Shown: positions 1 through 7,413, numbered from the stretch's first letter. The stretch: DNA of 19,203 nt from Prevotella sp. (GCA_024681875.1 JAILAA010000029.1:1-19203), one strand, 5' to 3'. Numbers and translations: made by a program. Notes: generated by a model from the letters alone, not told the origin.

Positions 1-1
1 C

Positions 2-724
2 GAGTTCGCTACGGGCTGCATGCATGACTGGAGCTACTGGTACTTCTTTGGCTATGCCAACCGCACCGACACGAAGTATGAGACACTGGACGACCAGTGG
101 AACAATGTCGTGGGCGGCGGCTATGACGGCTCGGCCAACTACGGCGTGGCCTATGCTGCCGAGTTCAATGGTCCTAGCTACGTCACGTTGCTCAGCGATG
201 AGCCTGCTGTAGTGCCTGGCTTCTACATCACCAACAGCAGTTATGCCTACAACTCGCTGACCGGTGGAGACCCCAATGCCAAGAAATTCGGTTTGGGAGA
301 CTGGTTCAAGCTCACCGTCACTGGCTTTGACGCCGAGGACGAGGTGACCGGCACGAAGGAATACTACCTGGCCGACCTGCGCGAGGCCGAGAAGGCTTAC
401 ATCATCAACGACTGGCGCTATGTCGACCTCAGCGGTCTGGGCAAGGTGGCTAAGCTCGGCTTTGCTCTCTCTTCCACCGACACCGGCGACTGGGGCATGA
501 ACACACCCGCCTACTTCTGCTTCGACAACTTCGGCGCCGAGGGCGAGGAGGTGCTGCCCGAGCGCAACGTCGATGTCACCACCGCCGTTCAGTCTGTTGC
601 TGTATCACAGCAACAATCCTCACAGCGCTTCGCCATTGACGGACGCCAGATGAACAGCCTCCACAAGGGGATTAACATCGTCCGTATGTCTGACGGTAGC
701 GTGCGAAAGGTCGTGATAAAATGA
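2..724 (+). CDS. DUF4465 domain surface protein, 5' truncated by window edge (BtuH-like)
   Basis: The reading frame is open from base 2, so the first Met in it (base 20) is internal and the N-terminus lies outside the window. The visible 240 residues show the DUF4465 pattern: HDWSYWYFFGYANRTD near the start, a VGGGYDGSANYGVAY block, a YYLADLR segment and a closing CFDNFG motif. DUF4465 proteins of gut Bacteroidetes include corrinoid-binding surface proteins of the BtuH type (recalled from the literature). The binding protein and FecCD permease immediately downstream fit that role. The last 30 or so residues (IDGRQMNSLHKGINIV, ending KVVIK) look like the C-terminal tail that directs proteins to type IX secretion and surface anchoring. 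Family call is firm; corrinoid as ligand is inference from context. Confidence 0.8.
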   Translation, partial: EFATGCMHDWSYWYFFGYANRTDTKYETLDDQWNNVVGGGYDGSANYGVAYAAEFNGPSYVTLLSDEPAVVPGFYITNSSYAYNSLTGGDPNAKKFGLGDWFKLTVTGFDAEDEVTGTKEYYLADLREAEKAYIINDWRYVDLSGLGKVAKLGFALSSTDTGDWGMNTPAYFCFDNFGAEGEEVLPERNVDVTTAVQSVAVSQQQSSQRFAIDGRQMNSLHKGINIVRMSDGSVRKVVIK

Positions 725-750
725 GAGAATGAGAAATTGAGAGAATGAGA
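722..750 (+). repeat. 13-bp direct repeat forming the DUF4465 / binding-protein junction
   Basis: The 13 bases TGAGAGAATGAGA occur at 722-734 and again at 738-750, a 16-base period. The first copy supplies the TGA stop of the DUF4465 gene and the second supplies the ATG (745) of the next gene, so the whole intergenic space is repeat sequence. Confidence 0.8.
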
Positions 751-2001
751 CATCGCCGATATTTATCATTTATCATTTATCATTTATCATTTAGCGTAGC
801 GCTAATCCTGCTGACAGCCTGCGGAGGACAACGCCCTCCGCAGAGCTGGGCAGAGCGATTACAGGAAAACTCCACTCCCGACAGCCTCACGTTCCGCTAT
901 GCGCGGCTCATCCACGTGGAGCAGAAGGAAGGCTGTCGGGTGGTCTATATCGACAACCCGTGGAAGTCGGGCAAGGGCCTGCATACATATATTCTCGTGC
1001 CGTATGATGCTCCCATGCCTGACGACCTCCCTGGCGGCACTGTCGTTCGCACACCGCTGAGGCGAAGCGTCGTCTTCACCAGCGTGCATTGTGCGCTGAT
1101 AGACCAGCTGCAGGCCACGGCACAGGTGGCTGGCGTAGCCGACCTGAAGTATATCAAGGTGCCCTATGTGCAGGAAGGCGTGAAGAGCGGTCGCATTGCC
1201 GACTGCGGCGATGGCATGAGTCCTGTGGTGGAGAAGATTATTGACACCGAGTCCGATGCCATCCTGCTTTCTCCTTTCGAGAACGCCGGTGGCTATGGGC
1301 GCATGGAGGATATCAATATCCCCATCATTGAATGTGCCGAGTATATGGAGGCAACGCCTTTGGCCCGTGCCGAATGGATGCGCTTCTATGGTATGCTCTA
1401 TGGGAAGGAAGCTGAGGCCGAGCGCCTTTTCGTGCAGGTGGAGACGAACTACAGGGCGCTGAAGCAACAGGCGGCAATGGCGGCCGACAGACCGTCGGTA
1501 CTGGTTGACAAGATGGCCGGCTCGGTGTGGTATGTACCTGGCGGTCGTAGCACCATCGGACAGATGCTGAACGATGCCAATGCCGACTATCCCTGGGCTG
1601 ACGACACGCATAGCGGCTCCTTGCAACTGGCCTTCGAGACGGTGCTGGAACGTGCCGGCGAGAGCGACTTCTGGCTCTTCCGTTACGACTGCCCTACACC
1701 CATTACGCTTTCCCAGCTGCTCAGCGAGAAAGACGGCTACCGCATGGTGCGCCCCGTCCGTTCCCTCCTCTCAACCCCCACCCCTTTAAGGGGCGGGGTG
1801 GCCGAAGGCCGGGGCGGGGTAGATAGGGGGGCAGGGAGTGAGGTCTCACCTCAAATCTACGGCTGCAACGTCACCACCTCAATGTTCTACGAGGAGACAC
1901 CTTTCCGTCCTGACCTTTTGCTTCAGGACTTCATAAAAATCCTGCATCCCGACATACCAAACCTGCCCGAGCCGCGTTATTATGAAAAGGTGAAAAGGTG
2001 A
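745..2001 (+). CDS. Lipoprotein ABC transporter substrate-binding protein, BtuF/FecB type (probable corrinoid)
   Basis: 418-residue periplasmic-binding protein of the cobalamin/iron-siderophore class. The signal peptide ends in lipobox LTAC with Cys26, so the protein should be a lipoprotein. Landmarks are VVFTSVHCALIDQL near residue 110, the YGRMEDINIPIIECAEYMEATPL block, the WMRFYGML/EAERLF helix region and the C-terminal YGCNVTTSMFYEETPFRPD and IKILHPD motifs common in Bacteroidetes homologues. It follows the DUF4465 gene by 20 bases and precedes a FecCD permease, which points to corrinoid uptake; heme or siderophore cannot be excluded. Two oddities: the n/h region of the signal peptide is encoded by a 7-bp tandem repeat, and about 28 residues (roughly 343-370, rich in Gly, Arg and Pro) between RPVR and IYGCN come from a GC-rich repeat inserted in frame. 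Confidence 0.85.
   Translation: MRHRRYLSFIIYHLSFSVALILLTACGGQRPPQSWAERLQENSTPDSLTFRYARLIHVEQKEGCRVVYIDNPWKSGKGLHTYILVPYDAPMPDDLPGGTVVRTPLRRSVVFTSVHCALIDQLQATAQVAGVADLKYIKVPYVQEGVKSGRIADCGDGMSPVVEKIIDTESDAILLSPFENAGGYGRMEDINIPIIECAEYMEATPLARAEWMRFYGMLYGKEAEAERLFVQVETNYRALKQQAAMAADRPSVLVDKMAGSVWYVPGGRSTIGQMLNDANADYPWADDTHSGSLQLAFETVLERAGESDFWLFRYDCPTPITLSQLLSEKDGYRMVRPVRSLLSTPTPLRGGVAEGRGGVDRGAGSEVSPQIYGCNVTTSMFYEETPFRPDLLLQDFIKILHPDIPNLPEPRYYEKVKR
761..793 (+). repeat. Heptanucleotide tandem repeat (ATTTATC, 4.7 copies) in a signal-peptide coding region
   Basis: Four exact copies of ATTTATC (761-788) plus five bases of a fifth. The array lies between the ATG (745) and the lipobox Cys codon of the binding-protein gene and encodes residues 6-16. 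No ATG or GTG start in frame lies between the array and the lipobox, so gain or loss of one unit would shift the frame before the mature protein. Confidence 0.9.
1768..1848 (+). repeat. GC-rich REP-like palindromic insertion inside the binding-protein gene
   Basis: The segment contains nested inverted repeats (CACCCCTTTAAGGGGCGGGG at 1779-1798, GGCCGAAGGCC near 1800) and C-runs followed by G-runs unlike surrounding coding sequence. It resembles the arms of the 4476-4635 element in composition (CCCCACCCC and GGGGTGGGG blocks). Translation gives a low-complexity Gly/Arg/Pro stretch interrupting a conserved region. Exact borders are uncertain by about 10 bases. Confidence 0.65.
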
Positions 2002-2043
2002 AAAGGTTAAAGGGTGAAAAGGTTAAAGGGTGAAAAGGTGAAA
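1984..2043 (+). repeat. Octanucleotide tandem repeat (GAAAAGGT/TAAAGGGT, 7.5 copies) across a stop and a start codon
   Basis: Units read GAAAAGGT three times, TAAAGGGT, GAAAAGGT, TAAAGGGT, GAAAAGGT and a final GAAA. The array contains the binding-protein stop codon (1999-2001), the GTG start assigned to the permease (2014) and an alternative in-frame GTG (2038). Its purine-rich character may also serve as the translation initiation region. Confidence 0.9.
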
Positions 2044-3036
2044 GTCACTGCGTTGGTACTGCTTATCATGGTGCTCTTTGCCCTCAATATTTTTGAGGGA
2101 AGCATCCGTATACCTGCTTCTGACGTGCTTGGAATCCTTTTAGGTGACGAAAGCGCAAAGCCTTCTTGGCGCTACATTATTCTTGAGAGCCGTCTGCCCC
2201 AAGCCATCACCGCCGTGCTATGTGGCGGCTCATTGGCTGCCAGTGGCCTGCTGTTGCAGACAGCCTTCCGTAATCCCTTGGCCGATCCTTCTATCTTTGG
2301 TATCAGCAGTGGTGCCGGTCTTGGCGTGGCATTAGTCATGCTCATGCTGGGCGGCTCGCTCTCTGTCGGTTCGCTACAGTTCAGCGGTTTCGTGGCCGTC
2401 ATCGTAGCCGCCTTTGTCGGCGCCATGCTGGTCACGGCTGTCATCTTCTTCTTCTCCACGGTGGTCAAGAGCCACGTCATGCTGCTCATCATAGGCATTA
2501 TGATAGGCTACTTAGCCTCGTCGGCCATCACACTGCTGAATTTCTTCGCCACCGACGAGGGCGTGAAGACATACGTTATGTGGGGAATGGGGTCGTTTGG
2601 CGGCGTCACCTTGAGCCACATGCCCGTCTTCGCTATGGTCACCTTGCTTGGCCTGACAGGCACGATGCTGCTCATCAAGCCGCTGAACGCATTGATGCTT
2701 GGCGACCACTATGCCGAGAACCTGGGCTTCAGCATCCGCCGCATCCGCAATTGGCTGCTTGTCGTCACGGGTCTGCTCACCGCCATCACAACGGCTTTCT
2801 GCGGCCCTGTTTCATTCATCGGTCTGGCGGTGCCGCATGTGGCGCGTCTGCTGATGCGAACCGACGACCATCGTCTGCTGCTACCTGCTACGGTGCTTTG
2901 CGGCGCAGTTGTAGCCCTTGTCTGCAATTTCGTCTGCTTCCTTCCTGGCGAGAGCGGCATCATCCCTCTTGCAGCCGTTACGCCGCTGATGGGTGCCCCC
3001 GTCATTATCTACATTATAGTTAAAGGGAAAAAATAG
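2014..3036 (+). CDS. FecCD/BtuC-family ABC transporter permease
   Basis: 340-residue integral membrane protein with about ten hydrophobic segments, the usual size for BtuC/FecD permeases. Family landmarks are RLPQAITAVLCGGSLAASG, LLLQTAFRNPLADPSIFGIS, VMWGMGSFG and FCGPVSFIGLAVPHVARLL, the last being the region that contacts the ATPase. It forms the inner-membrane channel for the substrate delivered by the preceding lipoprotein. The start is a GTG at 2014 inside an octanucleotide repeat; GTG at 2038 would remove eight repeat-encoded residues and is equally credible. The ATPase gene expected next is absent: the permease stop is one base from the stop of a convergent sulfatase gene. The ATPase may lie upstream of the window or elsewhere. 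Confidence 0.92.
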   Translation: MKRLKGEKVKVTALVLLIMVLFALNIFEGSIRIPASDVLGILLGDESAKPSWRYIILESRLPQAITAVLCGGSLAASGLLLQTAFRNPLADPSIFGISSGAGLGVALVMLMLGGSLSVGSLQFSGFVAVIVAAFVGAMLVTAVIFFFSTVVKSHVMLLIIGIMIGYLASSAITLLNFFATDEGVKTYVMWGMGSFGGVTLSHMPVFAMVTLLGLTGTMLLIKPLNALMLGDHYAENLGFSIRRIRNWLLVVTGLLTAITTAFCGPVSFIGLAVPHVARLLMRTDDHRLLLPATVLCGAVVALVCNFVCFLPGESGIIPLAAVTPLMGAPVIIYIIVKGKK

Positions 3037-3037
3037 G

Positions 3038-4447
3038 CTATTCCCCATCAATGGGGTAGTTGGGCGATGGTGTGCGCAGTTGTCGCATCATCTGTTCCAT
3101 CTGCTGCAGCAGTTCGGGGTATTGGTCGGCGAGGTTGTGCTCCTCGTAGGGATCTTCCTTGATGCGGTAGAGCTCCAAGGGCTTGTTCCTCCCCACATGG
3201 ACGGCCTTCCAACCGTTCCAGCGCAGGGCACGCTGCTTGCCGGGGAATTCCCAGTAGAGTGGTCGGTTGTCGGTGTCGATATCCTTTCCGAAGAACAGCG
3301 GCGAGATGTCCACGCCGTCGGTTTGCTGCGGCAGACCTTGCTCGCTATCCGTCAAAGCAGCCAGCGTGGGCATGAAGTCGGCGAAGTAGACAAGATTGTC
3401 GATTTGTCGGGCAGGCACGCGACCGGGCTGATTGACGATGAGTGGCACACGGATGCCGCCCTCGTAGAGCTGCCCCTTGCGCCCCTTTAAGCCTGCTCCG
3501 CAGTTCAGCTCCTTCAGCGGAGCCATCACGGCAGCGCCGTTGTCGCTGGCGAAGATGACGAGGGTGTTCTCACGGAGGTCAAGGGCATCGAGGGTACCTA
3601 AGAGTCGGCCGATGTTGTAGTCCATGTGGGTGACCAACGCGGCATAACGCTTGGTGTTGGCGCTCCAGTCGCCCTGCTCGTCATACCACGAGGTGTCGTC
3701 GATGTTGTAGGGCTCGTGGGGAGCGTCGTAGCCAAGGAAAAGGAAGAAGGCGTTGTCCTTGTTGCGGTGGATGAACTGGATGGCGTCGTCGGTTGAGATT
3801 TCCGTATTGTGGCGCACATGGGCATCGTGTTCGTTCTCCTTGATGTTGATGAGCGAGTCGCCATGCAGGCGGTAGTAGGGATAATAATAGGGTGCGTTGC
3901 TGTGGACGGTGGAGATGGTCCATCCATAGAACTCGTGGAAGCCGCGATGGTTGGGTGCCGCCTGCGGGTCGTAGCCGTCGAGGTGCCACTTGTTCACTAA
4001 ACAGGTGCGGTAGCCCGCCGACGAGATGACAGTGGCAATGGTGGTGTCCTGCGGCAGCAGGTTGGCACGTCGCACGATGGTGGTGTCGCCCTGCGGGTTG
4101 ATCTTCAGGCCCGTCAGTCCTCCGGCATAGCACTGGTTGTCGCGTATGCGGGTATTACCGCTGTTGCGACCCGTCATCAGCGAACAGCGCGACGGCGAGC
4201 TGATGCCGCTGCCTGCATAGGCTTGGGTGAAGCTGGTGCCCGTAGCAGCCAGACGGTCGATGTTGGGTGTCTGAATGTAGCGGTTGCCGTAACAAGCCAA
4301 ATCACCATAGCCCATATCATCAGCCAATATAAAGATGATATTGGGATGCTCAGGTGTGGCCTTTGGCGGCTGTCCGTCGGTCTGTGCCCCCGCCTGCTGA
4401 CTGATGATAGCCCCTGCAGCAATAAGGATTTGGTCAACTTTTGACAT
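3038..4447 (-). CDS. S-type sulfatase (S1 family, arylsulfatase-like), exported
   Basis: Formylglycine-dependent sulfatase, about 469 residues. NIIFILADDMGYGD carries the metal-binding Asp pair (Asp43, Asp44). SSPSRCSLMTGR is the maturation motif S-x-P-x-R, so Ser83 is the predicted residue converted to formylglycine; being Ser rather than Cys it needs an anaerobic radical-SAM maturase, not seen here. APHEP and FASDNGAA are later active-site blocks, and a C-terminal LYWEFPGKQRALRWNGWKAV region is typical of S1 enzymes. ATG at 4447 is preferred over an upstream TTG (4471) because it gives a short hydrophobic leader ending in AGAQ. The substrate, probably a host or dietary sulfated glycan, cannot be told from sequence. 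It stands alone, without a visible polysaccharide locus. Confidence 0.9.
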   Translation of the reverse strand: MSKVDQILIAAGAIISQQAGAQTDGQPPKATPEHPNIIFILADDMGYGDLACYGNRYIQTPNIDRLAATGTSFTQAYAGSGISSPSRCSLMTGRNSGNTRIRDNQCYAGGLTGLKINPQGDTTIVRRANLLPQDTTIATVISSAGYRTCLVNKWHLDGYDPQAAPNHRGFHEFYGWTISTVHSNAPYYYPYYRLHGDSLINIKENEHDAHVRHNTEISTDDAIQFIHRNKDNAFFLFLGYDAPHEPYNIDDTSWYDEQGDWSANTKRYAALVTHMDYNIGRLLGTLDALDLRENTLVIFASDNGAAVMAPLKELNCGAGLKGRKGQLYEGGIRVPLIVNQPGRVPARQIDNLVYFADFMPTLAALTDSEQGLPQQTDGVDISPLFFGKDIDTDNRPLYWEFPGKQRALRWNGWKAVHVGRNKPLELYRIKEDPYEEHNLADQYPELLQQMEQMMRQLRTPSPNYPIDGE

Positions 4448-4475
4448 TCTATGGGTATTTGTGTTGATCAATTAC

Positions 4476-4635
4476 AGACCCCACCCCCTGCCCCTCCCCG
4501 TAAGGGCAGGGTTCAGAGGGGAGTGCCTACGGAGTCCCTAAAGAGTACCTTAAGAGTCCCTTAAGAGTCTCTGCAGGAATGGAATGGCGTGAGCCCATTC
4601 CCCTCCCTTCAAGGGGAGGGGCAGGGGTGGGGTCT
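4476..4635. repeat. 160-bp MITE-like element with GC-rich terminal inverted repeats
   Basis: The left arm AGACCCCACCCCCTGCCCCT (4476 on) is the reverse complement of the right arm ending at 4635 (GGCAGGGGTGGGGTCT), over about 23 bases with one single-base indel. Inside lies an 11-bp unit repeated three times (CCCTAAAGAGT, ACCTTAAGAGT, CCCTTAAGAGT, 4536-4568) and a second hairpin, CCCTCCCTT / AAGGGGAGGG, next to the right arm. It encodes nothing. It sits between the sulfatase start and the end of pepD, so it may also act as a transcript end for pepD or as the sulfatase leader. Whether it is a mobile miniature element or a REP-type unit cannot be decided from one copy. Confidence 0.7.
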
Positions 4636-4691
4636 CTAACTTAGTCCGAGCAACCACAGCTCCAACTGTTTGCTGAGCTGCGGCTGCAAAT

Positions 4692-6155
4692 TCATCCCTT
4701 TACGGGCACATCTTCGAGTGTCTTCTTCAGCAGCTGCCAGAAGGGCTCGACAGTAGCGATAAGGGCGCGCTCGGTAGTAGTGTGGGGCGACTTCATCGTA
4801 GGTCCGAGGCTGACGACGTCGAGCCAGGGATACTTGCCCAGGATGACGGAGCACTCCAAGCCGGCGTGGTCCACCTGGATGATGCCGTCCTCGCCAAACA
4901 GCTCCTTGTACTCCTTCAACAGCAGGTGCAGAATCTCTGAGTCGGGGTTGGGATCCCAGCCGCCGTAAGAGCCTGCGGTCTCCACCTTCATGCCAGCCAT
5001 CGAGAAGCAGCTCTCGAGCATCGTCACCACATATTCCTTCATGTCCTCGCGGCTCGAGCGGGCCAGAATCTTGATGCCGGCCTTGCCGTCCTCGATATCG
5101 ATGATGGCGAGGTTGCTGGAGGTCTCCACCACAGCGGGATAGGCAGGAATGAAACGGATGACACCGTCATGGCAAGCAAAGATAGCGTCGACGATGTTGT
5201 CCTGAATCTCCTCGGGAAGCTCGGTCTTCGGTGTCTCTATATCTTCGACGATGACCTCGACGCCCTGCGGCTCGATAAGCTTGAACTCGTCGTTGAACGT
5301 TGCCTTCCAGTCGGCCACCATCTCCTTGAGGGCAGCGACGTTCTCCTTCGGCAGAGTCAGCACAGCCTCGGCCTTGAAGGGGATAGCATTGCGCATGTTG
5401 CCGCCGTGCCAGCTGGCCAGACGGGCCTCGTACTCGCCAATGGCCTCGCGCACCACTTGCACCAGCAGTTTGTTGGCGTTGGCGCGGCCCTCGTTGATTT
5501 CCAGTCCGCTATGGCCGCCACGCAGGTTCTTCACCGTCACACGCACGGCAGCATCGTCAGCATCGGTATCCACCTCCTTGTATTCCAAGGTGGCGGTGAC
5601 ATCGATGCCGCCGGCTGAGCCAATGACGAACTTGCCCCAGTGCTCAGAGTCGAGGTTGAGCAGGATGTCGCCCTGCAGCTGACCCTCAGGCAGCTCGTTG
5701 GCACCAAACATGCCCGTCTCCTCGTCGCGGGTGATGAGGGCATCGATAGGGCCGTGCTTCAAGGTCTTATCCTCCATGATGGCCATGATTGAGGCCACGC
5801 CCAGACCGTTGTCGGCACCCAGCGTGGTGCCCTTGGCCTTTACCCATTCGCCGTCGATCCACGGCTCGATGGGGTCGGTCTCGAAGTTATGCGTCGATTC
5901 GGGCGTCTTCTGCGGCACCATGTCCATGTGAGCCTGCAGGATGATGCCCTTGCGGTTTTCCATTCCCGGCGTGGCGGGCTTGCGCATGTGGATGTTGCCG
6001 GCAGGGTCTTTCACGGCATACACACCGCACTCCTTGCCGAAGTCGAGCAGGAACTGCTGAATTTTCTCTAAGTGTCCGCTGGGGCGCGGCACCTGTGTCA
6101 GTTTGTAGAAGTTGCGCCAGATACATTCCGGCTGAAGGTTTTGAATGTCGTTCAT
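4692..6155 (-). CDS. pepD: Aminoacyl-histidine dipeptidase (PepD, M20 metallopeptidase)
   Basis: 487-residue cytosolic zinc dipeptidase of the PepD/carnosinase-like branch, which hydrolyses Xaa-His and other dipeptides for amino-acid recovery. Metal and catalytic motifs are in order: ILQAHMDMVPQ (His76, Asp78), LGADNGLGVA (Asp115), TRDEETGMFGANEL (Glu145/Glu146), NLDSEHWG, the dimerisation-domain GGHSGLEI block, and near the C-terminus a DHAGLECSV segment followed by PTMKSPHTTTERA with the last metal His. The length and full motif set match intact family members. The ATG at 6155 follows an A-rich leader. The upstream gene on the same strand ends 130 bases away; the space between carries matched heptamer arrays that could form a hairpin in the pepD leader. 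Confidence 0.95.
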   Translation of the reverse strand: MNDIQNLQPECIWRNFYKLTQVPRPSGHLEKIQQFLLDFGKECGVYAVKDPAGNIHMRKPATPGMENRKGIILQAHMDMVPQKTPESTHNFETDPIEPWIDGEWVKAKGTTLGADNGLGVASIMAIMEDKTLKHGPIDALITRDEETGMFGANELPEGQLQGDILLNLDSEHWGKFVIGSAGGIDVTATLEYKEVDTDADDAAVRVTVKNLRGGHSGLEINEGRANANKLLVQVVREAIGEYEARLASWHGGNMRNAIPFKAEAVLTLPKENVAALKEMVADWKATFNDEFKLIEPQGVEVIVEDIETPKTELPEEIQDNIVDAIFACHDGVIRFIPAYPAVVETSSNLAIIDIEDGKAGIKILARSSREDMKEYVVTMLESCFSMAGMKVETAGSYGGWDPNPDSEILHLLLKEYKELFGEDGIIQVDHAGLECSVILGKYPWLDVVSLGPTMKSPHTTTERALIATVEPFWQLLKKTLEDVPVKG

Positions 6156-6170
6156 GTTTTTTTAGGATTT

Positions 6171-6332
6171 TCGAGGTACGAGGTGCGAGGTACGAGGTAC
6201 GAGAATACCTTTTCCCCTGCTCCTTTTACTCTTGGTTATTAATATTGTCTTGATTCTTAAGCTTCTCTTCTAAAGTTTTTTTAAGCTATAAATGGTCATC
6301 TCGTACCTCGCACCTCATACCTCGCACCTCGA
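6171..6332. repeat. Inverted pair of heptamer arrays (GGTACGA / TCGTACC) flanking the pepD leader
   Basis: The left arm, 6171-6203, is TCGA plus four GGTACGA-type units. The right arm, 6300-6332, is four TCGYACC-type units in the opposite orientation. Aligned as reverse complements the 33-base arms match at 29 positions, and several mismatches would be G-U pairs in RNA. The right arm encodes the last residues of the membrane protein (EVRGMRCEVRD); the left arm is in the pepD 5' leader. About 96 bases separate them. Confidence 0.85.
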
Positions 6333-7320
6333 CATTAATTTCCCGTACTCCCGAAAAACGCGAGATAAAACTCAGCCTCACCCAGGCATAGACACCCATC
6401 AGGACTACGAGGAGCGTCTGCACGGTATGGACGATGAGGACGAAGTAGAGAGCCTGCTCATCGGCTACGCCGTAGAGAATGAGCATCGTCTTTACGGCAA
6501 AATGCCACGGGCCGGCACCGTTGGGCGTGGGCACGATGACGGCGATGCTGCCCACTACGAAGGTGACCAGGGCGCACGACATGCCGAGATCCTTCGTGAA
6601 GTCGAAGCAGAAAAATGTGAGGAAATAGTGCAGGAAATAGCACAGCCAGATGCCGATAGTCATCAGCACGAATAGGGGTACACTGCGCACGCCGCGCAGC
6701 GAGGTGATACCCTCCCAGATGCCACTCAGCGTGGTCTTCACCTTATTATATATAGAGAGGTGGCGCAGGAGTACCCACAGCAGGATGCCTATGGCCACTA
6801 CACAGATAGCGGTGACAAGCCAGCCAGCCCAAGTGAAACCGCTGAGGATGCCGGTGATGTCGGTACCCGTCTGACGGAAGAAGGTGCCGAAGGTGCTCAT
6901 CTCCACCAGCAACGTCAGGCCTACGATGAACAGCATGAGCAACATGTCGACCATTCGCTCGGTCACCACCGTTCCTAAAGCCTTGGTAAAGGAGATGCCT
7001 TCCCAGCGCTTCAACACGCCACAGCGCGTGAACTCGCCGATGCGGGGAATGACCAAAGAGGCGGCATAGCTGAGGAAGATGCTGTTGACGGCAACACTCT
7101 TGCGTGGCAGCAGGTCCAGCGGCTCCAGCGTCTGCCTCCAGCGCCATCCGCGCAGCGCCATCGCCAGGATGCCGAAGGGAAACGACAGCAGCATCCACGT
7201 CCAGTCCATCTCGTAGAGCACCACCTGGCGCACCCGCTCGAAATCGAAGCCGCGATACATCCAGTAGAGGATGGCACCACCCAGAAGCAGGGGCAGCACT
7301 ATCTTCACCACGTTGCTCAT
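6286..7320 (-). CDS. LPG-synthase TM region / UPF0104 family integral membrane protein
   Basis: About 344 residues with seven to nine hydrophobic segments. Family features are the N-terminal ILYWMYRGFDFERVR segment, RGWRWRQTLEPL, the AASLVIPRIGEFTRCGVLKRWEGI block, GTVVTERMVDMLLML, and the PTPNGAGPWHFAVK motif near the C-terminus. The family is related to the flippase half of lysylphosphatidylglycerol synthase, but this protein has no catalytic half, so lipid or glycolipid transport is a guess. ATG at 7320 is chosen because a TAnnTTTG element ends at 7347, leaving only about nine bases before the alternative ATG at 7338. The last 15 or so residues are encoded by a heptamer repeat and are probably not part of the ancestral protein. 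Confidence 0.85.
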   Translation of the reverse strand: MSNVVKIVLPLLLGGAILYWMYRGFDFERVRQVVLYEMDWTWMLLSFPFGILAMALRGWRWRQTLEPLDLLPRKSVAVNSIFLSYAASLVIPRIGEFTRCGVLKRWEGISFTKALGTVVTERMVDMLLMLFIVGLTLLVEMSTFGTFFRQTGTDITGILSGFTWAGWLVTAICVVAIGILLWVLLRHLSIYNKVKTTLSGIWEGITSLRGVRSVPLFVLMTIGIWLCYFLHYFLTFFCFDFTKDLGMSCALVTFVVGSIAVIVPTPNGAGPWHFAVKTMLILYGVADEQALYFVLIVHTVQTLLVVLMGVYAWVRLSFISRFSGVREINVEVRGMRCEVRDDHL

Positions 7321-7346
7321 CTTGCCTTTCTCGTTCATCACGCTTG

Positions 7347-7354
7347 CAAAGTTA
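7347..7354 (-). promoter_or_regulatory. Bacteroidetes -7 element upstream of the UPF0104 gene
   Basis: On the minus strand the bases read TAACTTTG, a match to the TAnnTTTG -7 consensus. No clear TTTG -33 box is seen at the right distance. It forms a divergent pair with the rsmA promoter in the same intergenic space. Confidence 0.6.
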
Positions 7355-7413
7355 CGATTATTTATTGAATAATGAATATTGTAAATTGAAAAAAAGCAAA
7401 AAAAATGCGGTTG

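Noticed and set aside
859..1626. Long minus-strand frame (255 codons) opposite the binding-protein gene
   Set aside because: It is a mirror of a well-supported gene in GC-rich sequence, has no recognisable domain and starts mid-gene.
5169..5682. Plus-strand frames opposite pepD (143-149 codons)
   Set aside because: No domain, and pepD on the other strand has a full motif set.
6171..6332. CRISPR-like array
   Set aside because: The units are contiguous heptamers without spacers and no cas genes are nearby.
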